Shown piece by piece: positions 8,085 through 15,779 of a stretch of DNA of 26,062 nucleotides. The translations under genes were made by a program, and so were the position numbers. The stretch comes from JADLCB01 sp964398315. GTDB lineage: Bacteria > Planctomycetota > Phycisphaerae > Tepidisphaerales > Tepidisphaeraceae. Position 1 is the first letter of the stretch; every line of letters starts with the position of its first letter. The stretch spans positions 1 through 26,062 of the forward strand of contig CAYNMV010000060.1 in assembly GCA_964398315.1 (NCBI GenBank). The letters run 5' to 3'. The notes below the pieces were generated by a model. It ran no database searches. It was not told where the DNA came from and was given only the letters and a program-made list of their open reading frames with translations.

Positions 8085-9329
8085 ATGAAACGCATCCTCC
8101 TTATTCCGATGGGCACGCCCGGCGATGTCCAGCCGTTTGTTGAGATCGGGCAGGCGCTGAAGGCCCGCGGACATCGGGTGGCCCTGGTGGGGTATCCGCA
8201 GTTCGCCTCGTGGGCCGAGCGTTACGGGCTGGAGCTGCTCGAACTCGGCCCGGCTGCCCAGTACCAGCGCCTGCTGGATGATCCGCACCTGTGGAATCCG
8301 GCCCGGGCGCATCGCGTGTTCGCCAAGAAGCTCGTGCTGCCCACCCTGCGGCCGATGTACGACCTGATCGCCGCCGAGCGGGCGCGGGATGAAAGCCTCG
8401 TCGTCCTGGCGCAGACAATGGCGCTGGGAGCGCGGGTGGCGCAGGAGAAGCTGGGCACCAGGACGATCACGCTGCATCGCCAGCCGGCCGTGCTGCGCAG
8501 TGTGCATGATTCGCCACGGGTGCCGGTCTTCGCACTGGGGCCGGGGGTGCCGCGACCGCTCAAGCGGCTGCAATACCGGCTGATGGATACGGTCGTCGAT
8601 CACCCGCTGGCCCCCGGGCTCAATGCCTTCCGGGCTGAGCTCGGGCTCGCGCCCGTTCGACGGATCACCTCCGACTGGCTCAACTCGCCGGATGGGGTGC
8701 TGTGCATGTGGCCGGACTGGTTCGCCGCACCTCAGCCCGACTGGCCGGCCAATCTCACGCTGGCCGGGTTCGATGTGCAGACCGGTGGTGAGCGCGAACC
8801 CTCGGCGGAGCTGGTTGAGTTCCTTGAATCGGGTGAAAAGCCGATCGTTTTCACCACCGGCAGCGGGATGAAGCACGGTCGGGCTTTCTATGCCGAATCC
8901 GCTCGCGCCTGTCAGTTGCTGGGCAGAAGGGGCCTGCTGGTAACGCGGTTCGCCGAGCAGGTGCCGCCGGATCTGCCGGCAGGGGTCATTCACGTGCCCT
9001 ATGCTCCGTTCAACTGGCTGCTGCCGCGCTGTGCGGCGGCGGTACATCATGCCGGTATCGGCACAATGGCCCAGTGCCTGGCCGCCGGGGTGCCACAACT
9101 GTGCATGCCCGGCATCGTCTTTGATACGCCTGATAACGCCCGGCGGGCGGTGCGGCTGGGGGTTGCCCGCTCCATCGCCGGACAACGCCATCGCGCTAGG
9201 CGCGTGGCCGGCCTGCTGCGCAGCCTGCTGGACGATGGGCAGGTTCGCCAGCGCTGTGCGGAGCTCGCCGCCCGCGTTCGCGGCAACGATGCCATGGGCA
9301 TCGTCTGTGCGGCCATCGAACAGCCATAG
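8085..9329 (+). CDS. GT1-family (UGT-like) glycosyltransferase
   Basis: This encodes 414 residues. I chose the ATG at 8085 (MKRILLIPMGTPGDVQPFVEIG) because GT1 enzymes begin with this first Rossmann strand and the Gly-rich GTPGDV loop; the longer upstream start adds only PHAH. The C-terminal donor-binding domain has VHHAGIGTMAQCLAAGVPQ followed by FDTPDNA, matching the H.GG.GT...AL.AGVP...P...DQ..NA signature of UDP/dTDP-sugar glycosyltransferases that act on sterols, antibiotics or lipids. In the usual HGG motif the second Gly position reads Ala. The acceptor cannot be predicted. No biosynthetic cluster surrounds it and it appears monocistronic. Confidence 0.88.
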   Translation: MKRILLIPMGTPGDVQPFVEIGQALKARGHRVALVGYPQFASWAERYGLELLELGPAAQYQRLLDDPHLWNPARAHRVFAKKLVLPTLRPMYDLIAAERARDESLVVLAQTMALGARVAQEKLGTRTITLHRQPAVLRSVHDSPRVPVFALGPGVPRPLKRLQYRLMDTVVDHPLAPGLNAFRAELGLAPVRRITSDWLNSPDGVLCMWPDWFAAPQPDWPANLTLAGFDVQTGGEREPSAELVEFLESGEKPIVFTTGSGMKHGRAFYAESARACQLLGRRGLLVTRFAEQVPPDLPAGVIHVPYAPFNWLLPRCAAAVHHAGIGTMAQCLAAGVPQLCMPGIVFDTPDNARRAVRLGVARSIAGQRHRARRVAGLLRSLLDDGQVRQRCAELAARVRGNDAMGIVCAAIEQP

Positions 9330-9579
9330 CCTGATCCAGGCCTCAGGCAGGCCAGTTCCCGGCCGCCCGCCCACCGCTCGCTGCGGCCCGCGCCTGCCCG
9401 TGCTTTGCCCTGGCATGCGCGGAAGCTGCCATCCCATAGGCGAACCAGACAGAAAACCGGTTTGAAGTGAAGCCGCCAGCCCGGTCGCCATCATGACATC
9501 TACACCGGTAACTGGAGCGCTTTCGGGGTCGTCAGGGCGCGGCGGCCGGGTCTATCATCAGCGCTAACGGAGGATCTCC

Positions 9580-11862
9580 ATGGATGCCAGCGCTGCCAGG
9601 CATACAAACCGCCTGATTCACGAAACCTCGCCCTACCTGCTCCAGCATGCGCACAACCCGGTGGACTGGTATCCATGGGGGCCGGAGGCGATCGAGCGCG
9701 CCCGGCGCGAGGACAAGCCGATTTTCCTCTCCGTGGGTTACAGCACCTGCTATTGGTGCCATGTCATGGAGCGGCAGTGTTTCGAGAATGAAGCCATCGC
9801 CGCCGAGATGAACCAGCGCTTCATCAACATCAAGGTGGACCGCGAAGAGCGGCCGGATGTGGATCAGCTTTACATGACCGCAGTGCAGGTGCTGGCCCGT
9901 CATGGCGGCTGGCCGATGAGCGTCTGGCTGACACCGGACCTGCGGCCATTCTACGGCGGGACGTATTTCCCGCCGGTGGATTCCCACGGCCGGCCGGGGT
10001 TTGTCACCGTCCTGCGCGGGTTGTCTGATGCCTATAAGAACCAGCGCGATGAGGTGGAGAAGACGGCGACGCAGCTCACGCAGATTCTCGAACAACTGGC
10101 AGAGCCGCCGGCGGCCGATGCGCCCCTCACCGTCGACAACGAGCTGCTGGTTAAGCTCGTCGCCCGCAGCACCGCTGATTACGACCCGCGCCATGGCGGC
10201 TTCGGCGGCGCGCCCAAGTTCCCCCGTGAAACGCTCCTCGAACTGCTGCTGGCGCACAACCAGTATTACCCGCACCAGGAGCGGGTGAAAATGCTTCGCC
10301 ACACACTCGATGCCATGGCATTGGGCGGCATCCGTGATCAGCTTGGCGGCGGCTTTCATCGCTACAGCACCGATGCCCGGTGGCTGGTGCCGCACTTTGA
10401 GATCATGCTCTATGACAACGCGCTGCTGGCCTGGATCTACGTGGAAGCGTATCGCCAGACCGAGGAGCGGGCCTATGCCCAGGTGGCGCGGGAAGTGTTC
10501 GATTTCACGCTGCGCGAGATGACATCCCCGGAGGGAGCGTTCTATACCGCCATCGACGCTGAGGTGGATGCGCGCGAAGGCGGCTCCTATTTGTGGACGG
10601 CGGAGCAGGTGCGCAACGTATTGAGCGGGGGGGAGGGCAAGGCTTCATTTTCCGAGGACCAGATCAACCGCTTCCTGGAGGTTTACGGCCTGAGCGCTGG
10701 GCCAAACTTTGAAGACCCGCACCACGGCACCGGCCGGCCGGACCAGAATGTCCTGTTCATCGCCCAGCCGGCCAGGGGAACAACCTCGCCGCTGGATATC
10801 CTGTTCGATGAAGAGCTGCGCGCCATGCGGCAGGCGCTGTACGCCCACCGCCGCACGCGCAAGCAGCCGCTGCTGGATACCAAGATCATCACCAGTTGGA
10901 ATGCGCTGATGATTCGCGCGATGGCGTATGCTGGCAAGCGGCTGGCCGAGCCGTGTTACCTGGAGGCCGCCGCCCGGGCAGCGCGGTGGATCACCAGCCG
11001 CCACGTCGATCCGCAGGGGGAGCTGTATCGGACCAGCCGTGATGGCCGGCGGCAGGTCCGTGCGTTCCTGGATGACTATGCCTATCTGTGCCAGGCGCTG
11101 CTGGCCCTGTATGACGCGGGCGCAGATGGCGACTGGCGGGAGGTCGCGGCGCAGTGGGCGGCGGTCATGCAGTTGCGCTTCGCCGATGATCAGCGCGGCG
11201 GGTTCTATTTCACCGAGGCCAACGCCCTGGACGTGATCGTGCGCCAGAAAATCGCCCAGGACAGCCCGCTGCCCAGCGGCAACGCGGTGGCGGCGATGGT
11301 GCTGGCCGAACTGGGGGAGGTGGAGATGGCCCGGCGGACGCTGGAGGTCTTTGCGCCGCAGGTTGAGCGGCAGGCCGAGGGAATGAGTGCGATGGTCCAG
11401 GCGATGATGAAGTACCTGCAGCGCGCCGACCCGTTCACGGTTCATCCCGCGCCGGCATCGGGTGATCGTCCGCCCAGTCCCGAGCAGACGGCCGCGGCGG
11501 CGGTGGAACTGCATGCCGGGTGGGAATCGCCCCGGCAGCTCGATTTGCGCCTGGCCATCGCTCCGTCATTTCACCTGAACGCCCACGAGGCCTCCGCCGG
11601 CCTGCTGGGGACCGAGGTCACGGTGCAGGGCGATGCCGCCGAAGAAGTCGAGCGCATCGCGTATCCCCCGGGCACGTTGCGCTCCATGGCCTTCGCGGAT
11701 GAGGCGGTGCGGCTCTATGAAGGCGACACCACCATCCGCATCCATTTCAACGCCGATCAGCGCGGCGATGGTCAGGTGCGCCTGGCCGTCCGCTACCAGG
11801 CATGCAACCAGGATGCGTGCTTCCCGCCGGTGGTGAAGCAGATGACGGTGAATCGGCCGTGA
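9580..11862 (+). CDS. YyaL/SSP411-type thioredoxin-domain protein with DsbD-alpha-like C-terminus
   Basis: This encodes 760 residues; GGAGGA (9569-9574) precedes the ATG. The N-terminal DUF255 thioredoxin-like domain (about 8-170) has YSTCYWCHVME with C57 and C60 and VDREERPDVDQLY, the family signature. An (alpha/alpha)6 glycosidase-like barrel follows (about 175-620), with GGIRDQLGGGFHRYSTD and TSWNALMIRAMA. Residues about 650-760 add a beta-sandwich ending YQACNQDACFPP (C742, C747), the hallmark of the DsbD N-terminal (alpha) domain. The family is usually about 600-700 residues without that extension. No signal peptide is seen, so the fused DsbD-like domain would be cytoplasmic. The catalytic function of SSP411/YyaL proteins is not settled. 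Confidence 0.9.
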   Translation: MDASAARHTNRLIHETSPYLLQHAHNPVDWYPWGPEAIERARREDKPIFLSVGYSTCYWCHVMERQCFENEAIAAEMNQRFINIKVDREERPDVDQLYMTAVQVLARHGGWPMSVWLTPDLRPFYGGTYFPPVDSHGRPGFVTVLRGLSDAYKNQRDEVEKTATQLTQILEQLAEPPAADAPLTVDNELLVKLVARSTADYDPRHGGFGGAPKFPRETLLELLLAHNQYYPHQERVKMLRHTLDAMALGGIRDQLGGGFHRYSTDARWLVPHFEIMLYDNALLAWIYVEAYRQTEERAYAQVAREVFDFTLREMTSPEGAFYTAIDAEVDAREGGSYLWTAEQVRNVLSGGEGKASFSEDQINRFLEVYGLSAGPNFEDPHHGTGRPDQNVLFIAQPARGTTSPLDILFDEELRAMRQALYAHRRTRKQPLLDTKIITSWNALMIRAMAYAGKRLAEPCYLEAAARAARWITSRHVDPQGELYRTSRDGRRQVRAFLDDYAYLCQALLALYDAGADGDWREVAAQWAAVMQLRFADDQRGGFYFTEANALDVIVRQKIAQDSPLPSGNAVAAMVLAELGEVEMARRTLEVFAPQVERQAEGMSAMVQAMMKYLQRADPFTVHPAPASGDRPPSPEQTAAAAVELHAGWESPRQLDLRLAIAPSFHLNAHEASAGLLGTEVTVQGDAAEEVERIAYPPGTLRSMAFADEAVRLYEGDTTIRIHFNADQRGDGQVRLAVRYQACNQDACFPPVVKQMTVNRP

Positions 11863-11916
11863 CAGCGGCCGGCGGTGGGAGGGGCCATCAGCGCAGGGGC
11901 GATGTCACCGTGAATA

Positions 11917-11960
11917 AAATGAAGGATCTCAGCCGCCTGAGCGGCCGAGATCCTTCATTT
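11917..11960. terminator. Bidirectional terminator hairpin
   Basis: A 14-bp perfect stem (11917-11930 with 11947-11960) continues after one A-C mismatch into a 5-bp stem (11932-11936 with 11941-11945) and a CTGA loop. AAAT and ATTT flank the GC core on each strand. It lies between the convergent YyaL-like gene and ilvC and can end both. Confidence 0.85.
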
Positions 11961-12009
11961 CGTTCAGAGCCGTATTGTTGCGGGCTCGGTGGCTACAGCC
12001 GGGCGTGGC

Positions 12010-13029
12010 TCAGTCCTTCGGCGGCTCCTTGGCATTGAGCCAGGGCATCATCTTGCGCAGCCGGCGGCCGGTGACCTCGACCGGGTGGGTGTTGTCCTTC
12101 TCGTAGAGCGCCTTGAAGTTCTTCAGGCCCCCCTCGTACTCGGCCCGCCACTCTTTGGCGAACTGACCTGACTGGATCTCGGCCAGGATCTGCTTCATTG
12201 CCTTCTTCGTCTCCTCCGTCACCACGCGGGGGCCGCGGGTCAGGTCGCCATACTCGGCGGTGTTGGAGATCGAGTAGCGCATGTAATCCAGACCACCCTG
12301 GTAGATCAGGTCGACGATCAGCTTCACCTCATGCACGCACTCGAAGTAGGCCATTTCCGGGGGGTATCCCGCCTCGGTGAGGGTCTCGAAGCCCGCCTTG
12401 ATCAGGGCCGACAGCCCGCCGCAGAGAACGGCCTGCTCGCCGAACAGGTCGGTTTCGCACTCATCCTTAAAAGTGGTTTCGATAATACCCGAGCGGGCGC
12501 CGCCCACGCCGTTGGCCCACGCCAGGGCGATGTCGCGCGCCTTGCCGGTGGCATCCTGCGCCACCGCCAGCAGGCAGGGGACCCCGCCGCCTTTTTCGAA
12601 CTCGCTGCGGACCAGGTGGCCGGGGCCCTTGGGGGCAACCATGACCACATCCACATCCGCCGGCGGCACGATCGTCTTGAAATGGACGTTGAAGCCGTGG
12701 GTAAAGCCCAGGCACTTGCCGGCGGTCAGGTTCGGCTTGATGCTCTTCTCGTAGACGGCCGGCTGCACCTCATCGGGCAGCGTGACGATGATCAGGTCGG
12801 CCTTCTTGACCGCCTCCTCGATGCTGAACAGCTCAAACCCGCGCTCGATGGCTAGGCGGCCATTGGCGCTGTCACGGCGGTTGGCGACAATCACCTGAAT
12901 GCCCGAATCCCGCAGGTTTTGCCCGTGGGCATGGCCCTGCGAGCCAAAGCCGAGAATGGCCACGGTCTTGCCTTGCAGGCCGGCCAGAGGTGCATCGTCG
13001 CCATAGATCATTTTGAGCGGTTCAGCCAT
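12010..13029 (-). CDS. ilvC: Ketol-acid reductoisomerase (class I)
   Basis: This encodes 339 residues, the size of class I KARI. The ATG at 13029 is preceded by GGAAGG (13037-13042) at 7 bases. The N-terminal Rossmann domain has VAILGFGSQGHAHGQNLRDSG and the cofactor loop NRRDSANGR. The C-terminal knotted domain carries the Mg-binding acidic motif DLFGEQ and later CVHEVKLIVDLIYQGG. The enzyme isomerises and reduces acetolactate or acetohydroxybutyrate with NAD(P)H in branched-chain amino acid synthesis. Other ilv genes are absent here, so ilvC stands alone. The leader region upstream is long, but no leader peptide rich in Leu/Val/Ile was recognised. Confidence 0.97.
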   Translation of the reverse strand: MAEPLKMIYGDDAPLAGLQGKTVAILGFGSQGHAHGQNLRDSGIQVIVANRRDSANGRLAIERGFELFSIEEAVKKADLIIVTLPDEVQPAVYEKSIKPNLTAGKCLGFTHGFNVHFKTIVPPADVDVVMVAPKGPGHLVRSEFEKGGGVPCLLAVAQDATGKARDIALAWANGVGGARSGIIETTFKDECETDLFGEQAVLCGGLSALIKAGFETLTEAGYPPEMAYFECVHEVKLIVDLIYQGGLDYMRYSISNTAEYGDLTRGPRVVTEETKKAMKQILAEIQSGQFAKEWRAEYEGGLKNFKALYEKDNTHPVEVTGRRLRKMMPWLNAKEPPKD

Positions 13030-13309
13030 GATGATTCCTTCCAGGGTATCCTACGAATGAGCGGCGGATGTTAATCCCGAGCCGGGAGGGTGTAAAGCAA
13101 ACGCCGGCGTCCAGGTGCCCGCGGGGCCCCATTTGGGGTGATTCTGCCCGGCCAGGCCAGGGCAGGGCCCCGGGCGGGTGTGCTGGTGGGATGTTTGATG
13201 TAACTCCTTTGGAATAATCGGTTTATCATTGTGGCTCATGCTTTTTTGCCGCGCCGTCCGATAACACCATTGGACGTGCTGCGGGCGGGTTGCATCTGCC
13301 AGAGGTAGT

Positions 13310-13339
13310 GGACTTCTTTGACGAACCGTAAAGAAGTCC
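13310..13339. repeat. Perfect 10-bp inverted repeat overlapping a promoter
   Basis: GGACTTCTTT (13310-13319) and AAAGAAGTCC (13330-13339) are perfect inverted repeats around a 10-base spacer. The left arm enters the -35 hexamer and the right arm ends at the base before the -10 hexamer of the promoter at 13318-13345. This is the arrangement of an operator for a dimeric repressor, although an RNA hairpin on the opposite-strand ilvC leader is also possible. Confidence 0.55.
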
Positions 13340-13345
13340 TATCAT
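13318..13345 (+). promoter_or_regulatory. Candidate promoter of the amidohydrolase gene
   Basis: TTGACG (13318-13323) and TATCAT (13340-13345) are separated by 16 bases. The promoter is embedded in the inverted repeat at 13310-13339 and would give a leader of about 150 bases before the ATG at 13502. Confidence 0.5.
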
Positions 13346-13501
13346 ATCGGACCACTGATCTGGCTCGGGCAGACACTGACACGGACGTCCGGCCCCGAAG
13401 GTTGCTTCGGCGCGTCTGGCAGCTTCAGGCAGGGCACGCCATTCCTGGCGCCTGACTGCTGGCAGGGATGACTCCCCGACAGTGGATGCACGAGAGCGCT
13501 T

Positions 13502-14383
13502 ATGATCGTCGATTGTCACACGCATATTTGGCAGTCTCCCGAGCAGCTCGGGTCATTGGAGCTGGGCGAGAGCGTGAAACTGCCGCGCACGCGGCCGACA
13601 CCGCGTGTCTCGATTGGCCGAACGGGCTGGCGCGTCACGCCGGCAGCCGATGCCGACCACCACTGGGCGCAGACCGCCGCGGTGGATAAGAGCATCGTGC
13701 TCGGCTTCAAGAGCCGCTACATGCAGGCCGAGATTCCCAATGTCTATGTCGCCGACTACGTGCGGCGCTTCCCGCAGAAGCTGATCGGCTTTGCCGGGAT
13801 CGACCCCACCGAGGATGCGGCGGTCGAGGAAGTGGGCCTGGCCAAGCACGAGCTGCAACTTCGCGGCATCACCATCAGCCCGGCCAACCAGGATTTCCAC
13901 CCCAGCGATACCCGCGCCATGGAAGTCTACGCCGAGGCGGAGAAGCTCGGCATGCCCGTCCTCTGCCACTTTGGCGGGCAGTTCACCCAGACCAGCAAGC
14001 TGGAATACGCCCGGCCGTACCTGTTTGATGAGGTCGCCCGCACATTCCCCCGGCTGAAACTGGTCATTGCCCAGCTTGGCCAGCCGTGGATCGATGAAAC
14101 GATCTCGCTGTTGGGCAAGCACGAGAATGTCTACGCCGATGTCTCCGGCCTGCTCGGCCGGCCCTGGCAGGCCTACAACGCCCTGGTGAGCGCGTATCAA
14201 TACGGGGTGATCGACAAGCTGCTGTTTGGCAGCGATTTCCCCTACACCAGCGCTGCCGAGTGCATCGAAGCGCTGTACAGCATCAACCAGATCGCCCAGG
14301 GCACCAATCTGCCGGTGGTGCCGCGTGAAAGCCTCCGTGGCATCGTCGAGCGCGACACGCTGTCGCTTCTGGGACTGGACTAA
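13502..14383 (+). CDS. Amidohydrolase-2 family metal-dependent hydrolase
   Basis: This encodes 293 residues starting MIVDCHTHIW, where H6 and H8 form the HxH metal motif of the amidohydrolase-2 (ACMSD/TIM-barrel) family. H156 in VLCHFGG and D245 in LLFGSDFPY are the other expected ligand and catalytic positions. The strand that normally carries the second histidine (IAHLG) reads VIAQLGQPW with Q191, so one expected ligand is replaced by Gln. Family members hydrolyse or decarboxylate small cyclic acids and amides; the substrate here is unknown. No strong Shine-Dalgarno is present. It is followed by a strong bidirectional terminator. Confidence 0.88.
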   Translation: MIVDCHTHIWQSPEQLGSLELGESVKLPRTRPTPRVSIGRTGWRVTPAADADHHWAQTAAVDKSIVLGFKSRYMQAEIPNVYVADYVRRFPQKLIGFAGIDPTEDAAVEEVGLAKHELQLRGITISPANQDFHPSDTRAMEVYAEAEKLGMPVLCHFGGQFTQTSKLEYARPYLFDEVARTFPRLKLVIAQLGQPWIDETISLLGKHENVYADVSGLLGRPWQAYNALVSAYQYGVIDKLLFGSDFPYTSAAECIEALYSINQIAQGTNLPVVPRESLRGIVERDTLSLLGLD

Positions 14384-14441
14384 GCGGCGTTTCGGTGATT
14401 GCGCTGATGCCGCAAAAGAACGAAATTTGAGCAGGAACATA

Positions 14442-14475
14442 AAAAAGCCCCGCACGTCGATGTGCGGGGCTTTTT
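14442..14475. terminator. Bidirectional rho-independent terminator
   Basis: A 14-bp perfect stem (14442-14455 with 14462-14475) has a 6-base loop and A5/T5 ends, so each strand shows a GC stem followed by a T tract. It separates the amidohydrolase gene (plus) from the minus-strand HPF-like cluster. Confidence 0.93.
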
Positions 14476-14491
14476 CATCGTGTACGGCCTA

Positions 14492-14704
14492 TCACCCTTC
14501 CGGGCGGTTGGGGTGCATCCGTTCATCCCACCAGGGCCCATCCGGCACCGGCGGCGCGGGCGTCGGTGCCGGTGCGCTGTCAGTGGCGGGCGAGTCAGGA
14601 TGCACCGGGTCGAAATCGAGGAACGGCTCATCGGTCGCGATCACCGGATGGGGCGGCAGCGCAAAGCCATCCGGCAGTTCAAACTCCAGTGGCGTCAGTG
14701 ACAT
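14492..14704 (-). CDS. Small acidic Pro-rich protein, hypothetical
   Basis: This encodes 70 residues, acidic in the first half and Pro/Ala-rich from about 37-56, with no membrane segment, so it is probably disordered. It overlaps the end of the HPF-fusion gene by 10 bases. A GAGGAG Shine-Dalgarno (14713-14718) lies 8 bases before the ATG inside the upstream gene, which points to translational coupling and supports a real gene. The bidirectional terminator at 14442-14475 follows 17 bases after the stop. No family is recognised. A role with the HPF-like protein is a guess from coupling alone. Confidence 0.7.
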   Translation of the reverse strand: MSLTPLEFELPDGFALPPHPVIATDEPFLDFDPVHPDSPATDSAPAPTPAPPVPDGPWWDERMHPNRPEG

Positions 14705-15543
14705 GACAGCATCTCCTCATTGCTGGGGTGAAGGGGCTGCCGGGGCCGGTCGTCGTCGGCACGATCCGCACCGGGTACGAAACGCACCAGTTCCTCGGCT
14801 TCCAGGCTGCCGGCCGGATCCTGGCGGACCCACAGGCCCATCGTCTCCACCGGCAGATCCCATTCGGCCAGTTGCCCGACAATCCGGCGCACGCGCTGCT
14901 GTTCGAGCCGCACCGCCGCCTCATCATCCTCAGCGCCGGCTCGACCGACGACAATAATCAGCTGCGGCCAGCAGAGCAGCGACAAATCCAGTCGCTCGCG
15001 CAGGTTGTCAGCCAGGGCCGGTCCATTGGCTGCCGACTCCCACAGGTGTGGCGGCAGGCTGATGCGCGCGATCTGCTCAATGTCGTACTGGTGACGCAGC
15101 CACGATAGCAGCGGCACCTGCCCGGGAAGCCGACGGCGCTCGATCACCACCGCCAGACGGGATCCCGGGCGGGCCTGGGCATCGGTTTCGAGCGGGATGT
15201 CATCCTGCGGCTGATCAGCCGCCGCCGGCCGCTGCGGCGTGTGGATCAGCGGGCGCATCTCCCGCGCGATGACCTGCTCCAGCCGGGCAGTGGCGATGTC
15301 GATTGCGCTGTGAAGGTCGCGGTCGGTATGGCGAACCGCCAGGTGTCCCAGGCCACGCACCCAACAGTCTACCCGGCAGACAATCCTGTGCTCCTCGCTG
15401 GCCGGTTCATGGTCTACCAGCCACATTCCCACCCAGATCACGCGATGGGCCCAGCGTCGAGCGGCCAGCCAGAGACGGGTCTCGGCGTGCCGCCGCATTT
15501 CGGGCGTCAGGTCGATTTGAACGGCATGCACGTCGATGCGCAT
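14695..15543 (-). CDS. HPF/RaiA-like protein fused to a carbonic-anhydrase-like domain
   Basis: This encodes 282 residues. The ATG at 15543 has AAAGGAGT just upstream, so the longer frame is rejected. Residues 1-97 fit the ribosome hibernation factor fold (S30AE): MRIDVHAVQIDLTPEMRRHAETRL and the strand CRVDCWVRGLGHLAVRHTDRD followed by SAIDIATARLEQVI. After a linker (about 98-127), residues 128-255 (LPGQVPLLSWLRHQYDIEQI, LIIVVGRAG, AEWDLPVETMGLWV) resemble the putative beta-carbonic-anhydrase family (Pro_CA_2 type). The expected Zn motifs C.DGR and GHHDC read IERRR and GRAGAED, so that domain is probably non-catalytic. It is not the usual dimerising tail of long HPF. The CA-like assignment comes from recalled motifs, not an alignment. 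Confidence 0.75.
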   Translation of the reverse strand: MRIDVHAVQIDLTPEMRRHAETRLWLAARRWAHRVIWVGMWLVDHEPASEEHRIVCRVDCWVRGLGHLAVRHTDRDLHSAIDIATARLEQVIAREMRPLIHTPQRPAAADQPQDDIPLETDAQARPGSRLAVVIERRRLPGQVPLLSWLRHQYDIEQIARISLPPHLWESAANGPALADNLRERLDLSLLCWPQLIIVVGRAGAEDDEAAVRLEQQRVRRIVGQLAEWDLPVETMGLWVRQDPAGSLEAEELVRFVPGADRADDDRPRQPLHPSNEEMLSCH

Positions 15544-15599
15544 GGGGGACTCCTTTCTCGAAAACGTCGGTTGTTCGTTCCGTCTTCCATTCCTGCTCG

Positions 15600-15766
15600 G
15601 CCCGCACGGCCTGTGCGGGCAAGGGGCAGCGCCCCGGGTGATGCCGACCAGCGGTGCCGGTTGCGCCCGATTCCTCATCTGCTGCGCCCTCCGGGGGCGA
15701 AGCAGGCGGCATCACCGATGGCCCGGCGAAGCGCATTGCGCTTCGCCTGCGGCAAGTGAGGAATCG
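15600..15766 (-). ncRNA. Candidate structured leader RNA of the HPF-fusion gene
   Basis: On the strand of the downstream gene this stretch holds several long helices. 15757-15766 pairs with 15668-15677 (10 bp perfect). 15725-15734 pairs with 15738-15747 (10 bp, triloop). 15707-15716 pairs with 15637-15646 (10 bp perfect). 15600-15607 pairs with 15613-15620 (8 bp). 15679-15683 plus 15685-15689 pair with 15701-15705 plus 15695-15699. The first and third helices cross, giving a pseudoknot or two exclusive states. It starts after the terminator of the upstream gene and ends about 57 bases before the start codon at 15543. No known RNA class was matched. A plain set of GC-rich hairpins or a DNA-level repeat cannot be excluded. 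Confidence 0.45.
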
Positions 15767-15779
15767 AACGGCTATCGTT

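Larger units (their letters stand above)
13030..13501. other. Long intergenic region between ilvC and amidohydrolase
   Basis: These 472 bases separate two divergent genes and hold no ORF with credible composition or ribosome-binding site. They contain an AT-richer island (about 13190-13235), which may hold the ilvC promoter although no clear -35/-10 pair was found. They also contain the inverted repeat and promoter at 13310-13345. Nothing else is recognised. Confidence 0.5.

Noticed and set aside
7956..9494. 512-aa minus-strand ORF
   Set aside because: Antisense shadow of the glycosyltransferase gene; repetitive Gln/Gly/Pro/Arg-rich composition and no recognisable domain.
13051..13525. 62-aa and 99-aa minus-strand ORFs upstream of ilvC
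   Set aside because: Pro/Gly/Arg-rich shadow-like composition; the second runs through the inverted repeat and promoter and into the amidohydrolase gene. Not an ilv leader peptide: no cluster of branched-chain residues.
15668..15766. Integron attC-like recombination site
   Set aside because: Long imperfect palindrome, but no GTTRRRY/RYYYAAC core sites at its ends and no integrase or cassette array.
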